Positions 15,836 to 22,802 of a stretch of DNA of 37,843 bases are shown piece after piece. The notes below the pieces were generated by a model. It was given only the letters and a program-made list of their open reading frames with translations, was not told where the DNA came from and made no database searches. Source of the stretch: Pseudomonadota bacterium (lineage in GTDB: Bacteria > Pseudomonadota > Alphaproteobacteria > Rhizobiales > Beijerinckiaceae). The stretch spans positions 1 to 37,843 of the forward strand of contig JAEXGT010000036.1 in assembly GCA_023450615.1 (NCBI GenBank), read 5' to 3'. The stretch's first letter is position 1; each line of letters starts with the position of its first letter. A program made the translations under genes and the position numbers.

Positions 15836-16639
15836 ATGTCAAAGCTTCTCGTCAAACCGTCGAAGCCCGATTCAACCGGGCGCATCCACGCGATCACGCC
15901 GGAATCCGCCGGCTGGACCTATGTGGGCTTCGAGGTCTACCAGCTCGGAGCCGGTCAGCGCGTATCGCAGCAGACGGGTGACCGGGAGGCTTGCATCGTC
16001 ATGCTCTCCGGCAAGGCTCATGTGAGTGCATCGGGTCAGGATTTCGGCACGATCGGCGGGCGCAACTCGCCGTTCGAGCCGGATCCGTGGTCGCTCTATG
16101 CGCCCGCCAAATCGGAATGGTCCCTGAAGGCCGAAACGGATTGCGAGATCGCCATCTGCACCGCGCCCGCGGAAGGCAAGCTCCCGGCGCGGGTGATCCG
16201 TCCCGATCAGGTGGGCCAGGAAACACGCGGCAAGGGCACCAACACGCGCCATGTGCGCAACATCCTGCCTGAGACTGAACCTGCGGAAAGCCTGCTGGTG
16301 GTCGAGGTCATTACGCCCTCCGGCCATTGGTCGAGCTATCCGCCCCACAAGCACGACCGGGACATGCTGCCGAATGAGTCGCTGCTGGAAGAAACCTATT
16401 ACCACCGTCTCAACCCGCCCACGGGCTTCGCGCTGCAGCGCGTCTATACGGATGACCGCTCGCTCGATGAGACGCTGGCTGCCGGAAACGGCGATGTGGT
16501 GCTGGTGCCGAAGGGCTATCATCCCGTCGGCGCGCCGCATGGCTACGAACTGTATTATCTGAACGTCATGGCCGGCCCGAAGCGGATCTGGAAGTTCCAC
16601 AACGATCCGGATCACGAGTGGATGCTGAAGACGGCTTGA
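15836..16639 (+). CDS. iolB: 5-Deoxy-glucuronate isomerase
   Basis: It isomerises 5-deoxy-D-glucuronate to 5-dehydro-2-deoxy-D-gluconate, the substrate of IolC. The 267-residue protein is a double cupin. The metal site lies in WSSYPPHKHDRDMLP followed by LEETYYHRLNPPTGFALQRV, and the end has VVLVPKGYHPVGAPHGYELY. The ATG at 15836 is supported by TAAGGAG overlapping the iolE stop, eight bases before it. A GTG nine bases earlier is less well placed. It is the last gene of the iol operon. It converges on the PilZ gene with only ten bases between the stops, so no separate terminator fits between them. Confidence 0.95.
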   Translation: MSKLLVKPSKPDSTGRIHAITPESAGWTYVGFEVYQLGAGQRVSQQTGDREACIVMLSGKAHVSASGQDFGTIGGRNSPFEPDPWSLYAPAKSEWSLKAETDCEIAICTAPAEGKLPARVIRPDQVGQETRGKGTNTRHVRNILPETEPAESLLVVEVITPSGHWSSYPPHKHDRDMLPNESLLEETYYHRLNPPTGFALQRVYTDDRSLDETLAAGNGDVVLVPKGYHPVGAPHGYELYYLNVMAGPKRIWKFHNDPDHEWMLKTA

Positions 16640-16649
16640 GACGCCGTGC

Positions 16650-17060
16650 CTACTTGCTGACCTCCAGCTTCAACTGGATGAGGTCGACAGAAACGCCAAG
16701 CGCCTGCGCGATGCGCAGGCGCGCTTCATCCAGGATTTCCGGCACGCGCGCGGCTTCACTGGCGCGCACTGGAAGCTCGCCTTCGCTCGTCGCGAGGGGA
16801 GCCTTGTCGAGGAACATGACGCCGTGGTGTTGGCCGTCATACCACATGATCTGCGCATGACGGGTGAGCTTCTTCTTCGGAATCTGCAGCTCGAATTCCC
16901 GAGGCACCTTCACCGGCTGAGCGAACACGAGGCAGGCGCCGGTTTCCGAAAGATCCCGCACGGTGCACTCCATTCGGGAGAGGCGATTGTTGTAAACAAT
17001 CTGCCCCTCGAGAAGAGTGCGCGAGCGCGGACTGGCGCGACGTTGCTCAGCCGGATTCAT
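16650..17060 (-). CDS. PilZ domain protein
   Basis: The protein has 136 residues. The N-terminal basic stretch RRASPRSRTLLEGQIVYNN and the later TVRDLSETGACLVF carry the RxxxR and D/NxSxxG motifs of PilZ domains, which bind cyclic di-GMP. KKKLTRHAQIMWYDGQHHGV supplies the end of the barrel. A C-terminal extension of about 40 residues (VPEILDEARLRIAQALGVSV) is helical and outside the domain. The protein has no signal peptide, so it is probably a cytosolic c-di-GMP responder. The start was chosen because PilZ begins there and GGGGGA stands upstream. The longer open frame upstream lacks domain character. Confidence 0.82.
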   Translation of the reverse strand: MNPAEQRRASPRSRTLLEGQIVYNNRLSRMECTVRDLSETGACLVFAQPVKVPREFELQIPKKKLTRHAQIMWYDGQHHGVMFLDKAPLATSEGELPVRASEAARVPEILDEARLRIAQALGVSVDLIQLKLEVSK

Positions 17061-17190
17061 GGGTCCCCCATCGCTTGGCCTGCCATGCCGCGTCACGGCG
17101 GAGCAAACCTGTCGGTCTTGCCCCGTCTCTTTCATTGAGCCGGGCCCAAGAGCCTTCGCAACGCCAGGACACGGACGAGCCGACCCATTA

Positions 17191-17220
17191 TTTGTAATGC
17201 AGTAACTAAATTTTTGACAA
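17191..17220 (-). promoter_or_regulatory. Possible sigma-70-type promoter of the PilZ gene
   Basis: On the minus strand TTGTCA (17215-17220) and TACAAA (17191-17196) are separated by 18 bases, in an AT-rich patch about 130 bases before the PilZ start. The match is fair, not strong. Confidence 0.35.
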
Positions 17221-17347
17221 CCTAGCGTAGCGATATTCCAAAGTAATCTTGCAAGATCGCCCTTCCCGACAGGAAGCCAGCCCGCGATGGTTGAAACGGG
17301 CATTATCCCGTCAACGGGATTCATCGGTTTCAGAAATGATAAGGGAA

Positions 17348-17424
17348 TGGCGCACCCGACACGATTCGAACGTGTGACCTTTGCCTTCGGAGGGCAACGC
17401 TCTATCCAGCTGAGCTACGGGTGC
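17348..17424 (-). tRNA. tRNA-Arg (anticodon CCG)
   Basis: On the minus strand the 77-base sequence folds as a tRNA. The acceptor arms are GCACCCG and CGGGTGC with G73 and an encoded CCA. The D-arm contains AGCTCAGCTGGATAGA. The anticodon loop CTCCGAA within TTGCC/GGCAA stems gives CCG. The T-arm is ACACG-TTCGAAT-CGTGT. It reads CGG arginine codons, which are frequent in this GC-rich genome. It lies 84 bases downstream of the rsuA-like gene on the same strand. Confidence 0.97.
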
Positions 17425-17508
17425 GTGGGGCCTTGGGCCTGCTCTCTTCCCTACCCGATCAGGGGCTTCAAGACAACCTCTGACGGCGGGGCTAATCGGA
17501 TGCGGGGT

Positions 17509-18255
17509 CTATACGCTTTTCGCCGGGGGAAGGATCAGGGCGAGGTCGGCCTCCGTGAGGAGCCTGTATTGGCCAGGCTCCAGCCCCTCCAGGGTCAAAT
17601 CCCCTACCCTGTCCCGGTGGAGGGCAGTCACGTGGTTGCCTACGGCTGCGAACATGCGGCGCACTTGGTGATAGCGTCCTTCTGTCAGCGTGAGATGGGC
17701 GCTCGTCTCGGACAGGGTCTCCATCTTCGCCGGCAGGAGCGGTTTGTCCTCCCCTTCCAGCATGAGGGTGCCGGCTGCGAAAATCTCGGCCTCGTCTCCG
17801 CGAAGAGGACGGTCGAGCGTCACGTGGTAGCGCTTGGGAATGTGTGCGCGGGGAGAAATGATCCTGTGCAGCAGCGTACCGTCATCGGTCATCAGCAGGA
17901 GGCCGGAGGTCTCCTTGTCGAGACGGCCGATGGTGGAGATCGCCGGATCGCGGCGACGCCAGCGCTCGGGCAGAAGTCCATAGACCAGCGGGCCAGCCTC
18001 CTTGTGCGAGCAGGTCACGCCGAGAGGTTTGTACAACACCAGCGCGAGTCCGGGCGGCGGATCGAGCGGCCTCCCACGAATGAGCATGCGCCCCGACAGA
18101 TCCCGGGTAACGACGATGCGCTCGTCGGCATCTTCGACGATTTCGCCGTCGAGGGTGACGAGGCCAGCATGAACGAGCTGCTGCACCTCGCGGCGCGAGC
18201 CATAGCCCAGATTGGCGAGCAGCCGGTCGAGGCGGAGGGTGGTTGTCTTGCTCAT
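17509..18255 (-). CDS. rRNA pseudouridine synthase (RsuA/RluB/E/F family)
   Basis: The 248-residue protein has an N-terminal S4 RNA-binding domain (LRLDRLLANLGYGSRREVQQ) and a pseudouridine synthase domain with the catalytic motif GRLDKETSGLLL (Asp113). LYKPLGVTCSHKE and LTEGRYHQVRRMFAAVGNHV are typical of the RsuA branch. The enzyme isomerises one uridine in 16S or 23S rRNA. I cannot tell RsuA (16S) from RluE/F with certainty, but the partner gene next door is a 16S methyltransferase. The start overlaps the rsmC-like stop by four bases (ATGA), so the two are translationally coupled. Confidence 0.88.
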   Translation of the reverse strand: MSKTTTLRLDRLLANLGYGSRREVQQLVHAGLVTLDGEIVEDADERIVVTRDLSGRMLIRGRPLDPPPGLALVLYKPLGVTCSHKEAGPLVYGLLPERWRRRDPAISTIGRLDKETSGLLLMTDDGTLLHRIISPRAHIPKRYHVTLDRPLRGDEAEIFAAGTLMLEGEDKPLLPAKMETLSETSAHLTLTEGRYHQVRRMFAAVGNHVTALHRDRVGDLTLEGLEPGQYRLLTEADLALILPPAKSV

Positions 18256-19181
18256 TTCTGGGCCTCGTAGATCTTGTAGCCGGCAGCCTCCACCTTCGGC
18301 GTCACACGCCTGAAAAGAGGCTTCAGCACACCCTCGTAAGGCAGGTGCCGGTTGGCGACGAGCCAGAGCAGGCCGCCCGGGCGAAGCGCTTCGGCGGCCT
18401 TGCGGATGAAGGTCTGGCCCAGGCTTTGATCCTCCGCTCCACCGTCATGGAACGGCGGGTTCATCACGATGAAATCGAGGCCGCTGAGGCGTAGGCCGGA
18501 GCGCACATCCGTCCAGTGAACTTCTCCGCGCACATCCTCGATGTTGCGCGCCGCCATTTCGGTGGCGCGGCGGTCGATGTCGAGCATGATGAGCTGCGTG
18601 ACGGTTGGAGCTTTCAGGATCGCGCGCGCCAGGATTCCGATGCCGCAGCCGAAATCAGCTCCCTTGCCGCTCATGGCAGGCAGGTTCTGCTCGAGAAGGG
18701 CACTGCCGGGATCGAGGCGGTTCCAGCTGAACACGCCGGGCTGCGTCCACAAACCCAGGGTTTCATCGAAGCGCGGCGCCCCTTCGGCGATGGCTTCATC
18801 GATGCCCGTGAGATGGGAGGGTTTCTCGCAGGTGCAGATGCGGTAGTGGCGGCGTGAGGCTTCGCTGATCTCGCAGCCGAAGCCTTTGAGTTCCTTGGCG
18901 AGCCGCGAACCGCCTTTGTCCTTTGGCGCGAGAACGGTAAGCCTGCCGCCAGGCGCGAGCGCTTTCAGCGCCAATGCGGTGGTGTAGCGCCGCTCCACCG
19001 TGCCGGGCGGGGCAAGCAGCACCATCTCCGTCAACGAGCCTTCCGCCTGATCCTCAAGCTTTCCGGAGCCGGGAATCAAAGGAGAGAATTGCCTGCTGCC
19101 TGCGGGTGCCTCCGCCAGTTCAACTGGCGGCGTTCCATAGATGCCGGTGGATATGATGTCTTGCAAAGCTGCTCGGTCCAT
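18252..19181 (-). CDS. rsmC: 16S rRNA (guanine-N2) methyltransferase, RsmC-like
   Basis: The protein has 309 residues with two Rossmann-like halves, as in RsmC and RlmG. The active C-terminal half has the SAM motif ADFGCGIGILARAIL (175-189), the acidic MLDIDRRATEMAARN and the catalytic NPPFH (241-245), the signature of N2-guanine methyltransferases. The N-terminal half (ALALKALAPGGRLTVLAPKD) is a degenerate copy that helps RNA binding. RsmC methylates G1207 of 16S rRNA in the 30S subunit. The symbol is by family similarity. The ATG follows a gap containing no clear promoter, and the rsuA-like gene is coupled downstream. Confidence 0.82.
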   Translation of the reverse strand: MDRAALQDIISTGIYGTPPVELAEAPAGSRQFSPLIPGSGKLEDQAEGSLTEMVLLAPPGTVERRYTTALALKALAPGGRLTVLAPKDKGGSRLAKELKGFGCEISEASRRHYRICTCEKPSHLTGIDEAIAEGAPRFDETLGLWTQPGVFSWNRLDPGSALLEQNLPAMSGKGADFGCGIGILARAILKAPTVTQLIMLDIDRRATEMAARNIEDVRGEVHWTDVRSGLRLSGLDFIVMNPPFHDGGAEDQSLGQTFIRKAAEALRPGGLLWLVANRHLPYEGVLKPLFRRVTPKVEAAGYKIYEAQK

Positions 19182-19258
19182 TCTGAACGAGCCGTGTTCT
19201 TATTATGTTGAGGCTAGGGACGTAAACCTGAAACCCAGGCCTTCCTTTAAGCGTCGCT

Positions 19259-19480
19259 TCAAGGGGCGATGAGCTGCCCTGGCTTCTCAGCAACAGCCCG
19301 GATCTCAGATTCCCCGACGGCGCGCTGGGTGCCGCTCGTGGTATGCCGAATCCTGTAGCCGAGCTCTCCATTGGTTGCCTCCGGCATGAGGCGTACGATC
19401 TCGTAAACGCCATCCGTCCGATCGGCGAAACGCGTTCCGGCCGAGTGAACCAATTGACCCAGCGAAAATTTGTGGCTCAT
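19259..19480 (-). CDS. Small conserved-looking hypothetical protein (73 aa)
   Basis: The protein has 73 residues, starting MSHKFSLGQLVHSAGTRFAD and continuing with GVYEIVRLMPEATNGELGYR and IRHTTSGTQRAVGESEIRAV. It looks like a single small beta-barrel domain, with no signal peptide or membrane segment. The pattern of a variable-pressure motif plus YRIR resembles small rhizobial proteins annotated only as hypothetical. A strong ribosome site (CAGGAGGC) stands before the ATG. It follows the 87-residue gene at 19501 by 20 bases and is probably the last gene of the cspA-infA operon. I do not know its function. Confidence 0.7.
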   Translation of the reverse strand: MSHKFSLGQLVHSAGTRFADRTDGVYEIVRLMPEATNGELGYRIRHTTSGTQRAVGESEIRAVAEKPGQLIAP

Positions 19481-19500
19481 GCAAGCCTCCTGTTTGGCGC

Positions 19501-19764
19501 TCAATTGATGGATTGTGGGCGCGGAGCGATATGGGCCTTGATGGGCCTGGTCTGCTCGACCTCGGCATCGATGGCCTGATCGAGAATCTCGGCCAGTACC
19601 ATCGCCTCCTCAGCCTCCATCGCCGCTGCCGGATAGATATCAAACGCGCTGCCACTCTCCACCACAATCGCATCCCGCCCAAAGCGCAGCACGCAGTTGG
19701 TTTGGCGCATCAGCCATTCCGGCACCAGATCGCCGGCCTCGAACGTCCAGGTCTTGTCAGGCAT
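19501..19764 (-). CDS. Small hypothetical protein (87 aa)
   Basis: The protein has 87 residues, starting MPDKTWTFEAGDLVPEWLMR. The N-terminal half (QTNCVLRFGRDAIVVESG) looks like a small beta-rich domain and the C-terminal half (AMEAEEAMVLAEILDQAIDA) is acidic and helical. I do not recognise a family. The start at 19764 follows CAAGGGAG at a good distance. An ATG ten codons upstream is less well supported. The gene lies 43 bases after infA and 20 bases before the 73-residue gene, so it belongs to the same likely operon. Confidence 0.65.
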   Translation of the reverse strand: MPDKTWTFEAGDLVPEWLMRQTNCVLRFGRDAIVVESGSAFDIYPAAAMEAEEAMVLAEILDQAIDAEVEQTRPIKAHIAPRPQSIN

Positions 19765-19807
19765 CAGGTCTCCCTTGTGGGCTGCGCGTTTCAAGCCCTC
19801 GCAATGC

Positions 19808-20086
19808 TCAGCGGCGGCGAAACTGCGGCCGGCGGGCGCCAGCCGGGCGGGGAGCTCCCGAGCCGCTGTCCTTGTGGCGGAAGATGAGACGGCCTTTGTC
19901 GAGATCGTAGGGCGACATCTCGACCGTGACCCGGTCGCCGGCCAGCGTTTTGATGCGGTTCTTCTTCATCTTGCCGGCAGTGTAGGCCACGATCTCATGG
20001 CCGCTCTCCAGCTTCACCCGATAACGGGCATCCGGCAGGATCTCAACGACCTCGCCCTCGAAGGTGATCAGTTCTTCCTTCGCCAT
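19808..20086 (-). CDS. infA: Translation initiation factor IF-1 paralogue with C-terminal tail
   Basis: The 92-residue protein consists of an S1-type OB fold (EELITFEGEVVEILPDARYR, VKLESGHEIVAYTAGKMKKN, RIKTLAGDRVTVEMSPYDLD and KGRLIFRHK), the complete IF-1 core of about 72 residues. About 18 extra residues rich in Gly, Pro and Arg follow, ending in RRPQFRRR. IF-1 binds the 30S A site during initiation and can melt RNA structure. The position directly behind cspA, with a tandem hairpin between them, and the basic tail suggest a second, stress-linked copy. The main copy would be elsewhere. Confidence 0.92.
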   Translation of the reverse strand: MAKEELITFEGEVVEILPDARYRVKLESGHEIVAYTAGKMKKNRIKTLAGDRVTVEMSPYDLDKGRLIFRHKDSGSGAPRPAGARRPQFRRR

Positions 20087-20101
20087 CAGAAATCCTTTTC
20101 T

Positions 20102-20165
20102 AAAAACAAAAAAGCCGCTCCCGAGGGGCGGCTTGGCCAGGCGGCACGGGTATCGCGCCGCCTGG
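20102..20165 (-). terminator. Tandem hairpins between cspA and infA with a long T-run
   Basis: Downstream of cspA on the minus strand there is first a perfect 9-base stem (20157-20165 with 20137-20145, CCAGGCGGC). A second stem (20128-20134 with 20112-20118, AAGCCGC/GCGGCTT plus a few more pairs) is followed by TTTTTTGTTTTT. The second is a good intrinsic terminator. Because infA starts only about 16 bases beyond it, it probably acts as an attenuator that lets part of the transcripts through. Confidence 0.8.
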
Positions 20166-20180
20166 TAACAGGTCCAGAGC

Positions 20181-20390
20181 TTAGGCGGTCTGGATGTTGT
20201 TGACGGCGACCTTGCCGGAGCGGCGGTCTTCAGCGGTGTCGAAGGTCACCTTCTGGCCTTCGCGCAGACCGCGGATGCCGGCGCGCTCAAGGGCGGTGGC
20301 GTGGACGAACACGTCCTTGTCGCCGTTGTCGGGCTGGATGAAGCCGAAGCCCTTTTGGTCGTTGTAGAACTTAACGGTGCCGGTAATCAT
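20181..20390 (-). CDS. cspA: Cold-shock protein, CspA family
   Basis: This 69-residue cold-shock domain protein has both RNA-binding motifs: RNP1 KGFGFIQ (13-19) and RNP2 VFVHA (27-31). It starts MITGTVKFYNDQKGFGFIQP. Cold-shock proteins bind single-stranded RNA and DNA and melt mRNA structure. The ATG at 20390 is preceded by AAGGA. An in-frame longer start has no support and would add a basic, non-domain stretch. The leader of over 200 bases contains a perfect hairpin (20433-20452). The gene is followed by tandem hairpins and infA. Confidence 0.95.
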   Translation of the reverse strand: MITGTVKFYNDQKGFGFIQPDNGDKDVFVHATALERAGIRGLREGQKVTFDTAEDRRSGKVAVNNIQTA

Positions 20391-20701
20391 GGCAGGATCC
20401 TTGTTTGGTATGTCAGTGCACGTGAGCGCAAGGGTCGTGCGACAGCACGACCGCGGCTCGGTTCGTCGATGTTTGGGAAGGCTGTCTGAACGTGCGCCTG
20501 GCATGCCAAGGCGGTACGGCCCGATTGTCCGGCCAAATGTCGATGAAAATCATCTAGGTCCCTATTGCGGCAAATACAAGGCTCTGAGGCCATTTAATCG
20601 GTTTTAACGCGGAAAGAGCCTGTATTGCGCCTGAAGCTGCCTTCCGAGAACCTAAAGAATTATTTTTCAGAACCGTGCTGTTCTGCAGGATTATCCTTCA
20701 G
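20391..20701. other. cspA leader and intergenic region
   Basis: This 311-base gap holds the upstream region of cspA and, at its far end, the tail of the small secreted-protein gene. The clearest structure is a perfect hairpin GGTCGTGC-GACA-GCACGACC at 20433-20452, about 43-62 bases before the cspA start. I see no convincing -35/-10 pair and no reading frame with coding character. The region becomes AT-rich around 20640-20680. Confidence 0.5.
20433..20452 (-). promoter_or_regulatory. Hairpin in the cspA 5' leader
   Basis: An 8-base perfect stem with a four-base loop (GACA on the plus strand, TGTC in the transcript) lies in the expected untranslated leader of cspA. Cold-shock mRNAs often have temperature-responsive leaders, so this is a candidate part of such a structure. 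There is no T-run, so it is not a terminator. Confidence 0.45.
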
Positions 20702-21025
20702 TTAACGGCAAATGATCGTCGCGTTTGGGCACAGGGCGACATAAGCCGGCGTCGGGCAATAGGTCTGCCGGAAAGTCTCCGTAATGGTGCAGGTCACATG
20801 GATTCTGTAACCGCGCCGCGGCACCACGCCGATAGGCTCATGCAGGACGGAATAGCCGAGATCCTGATCGGCCAGACGGGCAATGGCCCGTTCAGGCACG
20901 ATCGGCGTCATGCGGGAAACGCGGGTGGATCGGTTCACCCCGACCCGCCCCATATCCGCGGCATGGGCGGCCTCCTGAGCCAGAATGCCGGCAGCGAGTG
21001 CAATCCCCATCATGTGAAGTTTCAT
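20702..21025 (-). CDS. Small secreted protein with four C-terminal cysteines
   Basis: The protein has 107 residues. A signal peptide MKLHMMGIALAAGILAQEAA ends near AHAAD. The mature part has no family I know. Its last 30 residues carry four cysteines (TCT, YCP, LCP, ICR), which suggests one or two disulfides in the periplasm or outside. I place the start at 21025 because AAGGG sits nine bases before it. The ATG three codons upstream would touch that ribosome site. The gene stands alone, with 192 bases to the divergent gene at 21218. Confidence 0.65.
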   Translation of the reverse strand: MKLHMMGIALAAGILAQEAAHAADMGRVGVNRSTRVSRMTPIVPERAIARLADQDLGYSVLHEPIGVVPRRGYRIHVTCTITETFRQTYCPTPAYVALCPNATIICR

Positions 21026-21217
21026 CTTGGACATCCCTTGAGCGCGCGGCCAACCGCAAAGCCTTCGGGGGAATAAATGCCGAGACGGGCTTTAGGATCC
21101 AGGCAGGCCTTTTCCGCGCTTTCCACAGAGCCGCCACAAGACGGCCCGGCTTTAAACAACCGGTAGGATGTTTGGGCGATAACCCCTTACGAAACGTCTT
21201 GAATTGAACGGGACCCC

Positions 21218-21502
21218 ATGCATCACATCCACCTTGCCGAAGGTTTGCGACTTCGTTTTCCGGCGCGTAGCGTCGATTTCGCTCAGGGTGTCGAGGTCGG
21301 CGTACTGGCAGCGCTCATGAGCCAGGATATCTCGGAGTTCAGCCGCCGCCTCTCGAAGGCTAATCTGGGCCAGGTAAGGGCTGTGGCGGAGCAGTTCGGC
21401 TACCGCCTTGTCGAGGGCGAGACCGTCGAGGACTCCGTCGAGATCACCTTCTACAGCCGCGCCGCGCGTCCGCGCCTGCGCGTCGTGCATTCGGGAGCCT
21501 GA
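21218..21502 (+). CDS. Hypothetical protein (94 aa)
   Basis: The protein has 94 residues, starting MHHIHLAEGLRLRFPARSVD. The centre (VLAALMSQDISEFSRRLSKA and NLGQVRAVAEQFGYRLVEGE) is helical, and the end (DSVEITFYSRAARPRLRVVH) is probably a beta strand pair. No signal peptide or membrane segment is present. I do not recognise it. The ATG has a weak CGGGA ribosome site. It converges on the EamA gene with five bases between the stops. Codon use looks like that of its neighbours. Confidence 0.6.
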   Translation: MHHIHLAEGLRLRFPARSVDFAQGVEVGVLAALMSQDISEFSRRLSKANLGQVRAVAEQFGYRLVEGETVEDSVEITFYSRAARPRLRVVHSGA

Positions 21503-21507
21503 CCCCC

Positions 21508-22464
21508 TCAGGCTCTCCCACTCCCCTCCCGCACGCGCACCCGCTCCCGATAGGCCGTATAAAAGCCGCTTGCGGCGATGATGCAGGCGCCAACGATGGT
21601 CCAGCCATCCGGCAGCGAGCCGAAGAACAGGTAGCCGAGCGCTCCGGCCCAGATCAGCTGCACATAAGAGAACGGTGCGATCACGGATGCATCGGCGTGG
21701 CGATAGGCCAGCACCACGAACCATTGCCCGATGGTGAAGACCAGACCCATGAGCAGGCCTAGCCCGATCTCGCCCGATTGCGGCATCTCCCAATTGAAGG
21801 GGAGCAGCATCGTCAAGACAGCGCTGCCCACAACGGCGGAATAGACAAGCGTCGTCAAATGATGGTCGACGCCACTCATCTTGCGGGTCACGATGGCACC
21901 GGCAGCCCAGCTCGTGGCGCCGAGCAGGGGCAGGAATGCGGTGGACTGAAAGGCGCTCGTTCCGGGGCGAATGACCACGAGCACGCCGATCAGGCCGATC
22001 CCGGCCGCGATCCAGCGCCGGGGACCGACGGATTCCCCCAGAAACACGATGGACAGCGCCATGATGAGGATCGGCGAGATGAAGTAGATCGCCGTCGATT
22101 CAGCCACCGGCAGATAGCGCAGACCTTGAGTAAACAGCAGCGTCGACCCGACGATGCCTAAACCCCTCAGGATCTGGAGACCCGGACGCTTCGTGCGAAA
22201 CAGGGCCTTGCCTCCCGCCATGAAAACGAGAGGGGCAGCGATGAACGAGAACGTCGTGTAGCGTATCCAGGCGATCTCCACCACCGACAGCGTCGCCGTC
22301 ATATGCTTGGTGATCACATCGGTGAATGAGAAGAAAACCGTCGACGCGATCAGGAGCATAATGCCCGAAACCGGCGATGTCGCAGCATGAGCGTAAGGTG
22401 TCAGCTGGGTATTCTTCGATAGCGCGCCGCCCTTGGCCGCCTTTGAAGCAATGGTCATGCGCAT
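21508..22464 (-). CDS. EamA-type (DMT superfamily) transporter
   Basis: The protein has 318 residues and about ten membrane helices in two EamA repeats. The first begins ISGIMLL-type SGIMLLIASTVFFSFTDVIT, and the pair ends AIYFISPILIMALSIVFLGE, a classic EamA motif. The second ends SVIAPFSYVQLIWAGALGYL and FFGSLPDGWTIVGACIIAAS. DMT proteins export metabolites such as amino acids, nucleosides or drugs, and the substrate is unknown here. Start choice: ATG at 22464 or 22458. Neither has a normal ribosome site. A small upstream reading frame ends one base before 22464 (TGAGATG), which suggests translational coupling, and a terminator hairpin ends just before the start. Confidence 0.85.
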   Translation of the reverse strand: MRMTIASKAAKGGALSKNTQLTPYAHAATSPVSGIMLLIASTVFFSFTDVITKHMTATLSVVEIAWIRYTTFSFIAAPLVFMAGGKALFRTKRPGLQILRGLGIVGSTLLFTQGLRYLPVAESTAIYFISPILIMALSIVFLGESVGPRRWIAAGIGLIGVLVVIRPGTSAFQSTAFLPLLGATSWAAGAIVTRKMSGVDHHLTTLVYSAVVGSAVLTMLLPFNWEMPQSGEIGLGLLMGLVFTIGQWFVVLAYRHADASVIAPFSYVQLIWAGALGYLFFGSLPDGWTIVGACIIAASGFYTAYRERVRVREGSGRA

Positions 22465-22465
22465 C

Positions 22466-22543
22466 TCAAAAAAGAGGCCCGCAGGCGGGCACTGCGGGCG
22501 CGGAGGCGATCGCCCATCCATTAACGATGCGTTTCACGAGCAT
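22466..22543 (-). CDS. Possible leader peptide of the EamA gene (25 aa)
   Basis: A 25-codon reading frame starting MLVKRIVNGWAIAS and ending ACGPLF-stop runs through the terminator hairpin. It stops one base before the EamA start. A ribosome translating it would disrupt the hairpin. It has no clear ribosome site, and the residues give no obvious amino acid run. Real translation is uncertain. Confidence 0.25.
   Translation of the reverse strand: MLVKRIVNGWAIASAPAVPACGPLF
22468..22499 (-). terminator. Leader terminator directly before the EamA gene start
   Basis: On the minus strand the arms GCCCGCAG (22492-22499) and CTGCGGGC (22477-22484) pair perfectly over 8 bases around TGCCCGC, followed by CTC and six Ts (22468-22473). 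It ends four bases before the start codon of the EamA gene. Placement before and not after a gene suggests conditional transcription (attenuation). Confidence 0.65.
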
Positions 22544-22802
22544 GAGAAGTGCAAAGACCACACCGTTACTATGCTTCCGATGAATGGATCCGCTTCCCTG
22601 CCAGGGCATGCATTTACGGCCAGCATTTTCCATCGAGCACGGAGGCTATTATCGGCAATTTGTTACAACGTTATAAACATAAAATGAACGCCTATTAGTA
22701 TAATTCGTCCCACCGAGCCAAAAACGATAAAGATGGGAGTCTTATTGTTGCCTCATTAGCCTCCATTTTGCGCACCCACGAATAACAAAACGGGAATGCA
22801 TT
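22544..22802. other. Divergent intergenic region between EamA and rlpA
   Basis: This AT-rich stretch should hold the promoters of both genes. A TATAAT hexamer on the plus strand at 22699-22704 lies about 100 bases before the rlpA start, but I see no good -35 at 17 bases. A TTAA-N7-TTTC sequence just inside the EamA leader (from 22521) is only a half match to CtrA boxes. Nothing else stands out. Confidence 0.4.

Noticed and set aside
16700..16722. Perfect 10-base inverted repeat GCGCCTGCGC as terminator of the iol operon
   Set aside because: It lies inside the PilZ coding region, encodes an ordinary helical stretch, and has no T-run on either strand.
17348..17424. tRNA-Arg as an integration site for a genomic island
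   Set aside because: No integrase, no repeated tRNA 3' end and no change in gene character were seen next to it.
17287..18270. Plus-strand frame covering the tRNA and the rsuA-like gene
   Set aside because: It runs across a tRNA gene and antisense to a clear pseudouridine synthase.
20594..20607. TTAA-N6-TTAA upstream of cspA as a CtrA box
   Set aside because: The spacer is six bases and not seven, so it does not fit the CtrA motif.
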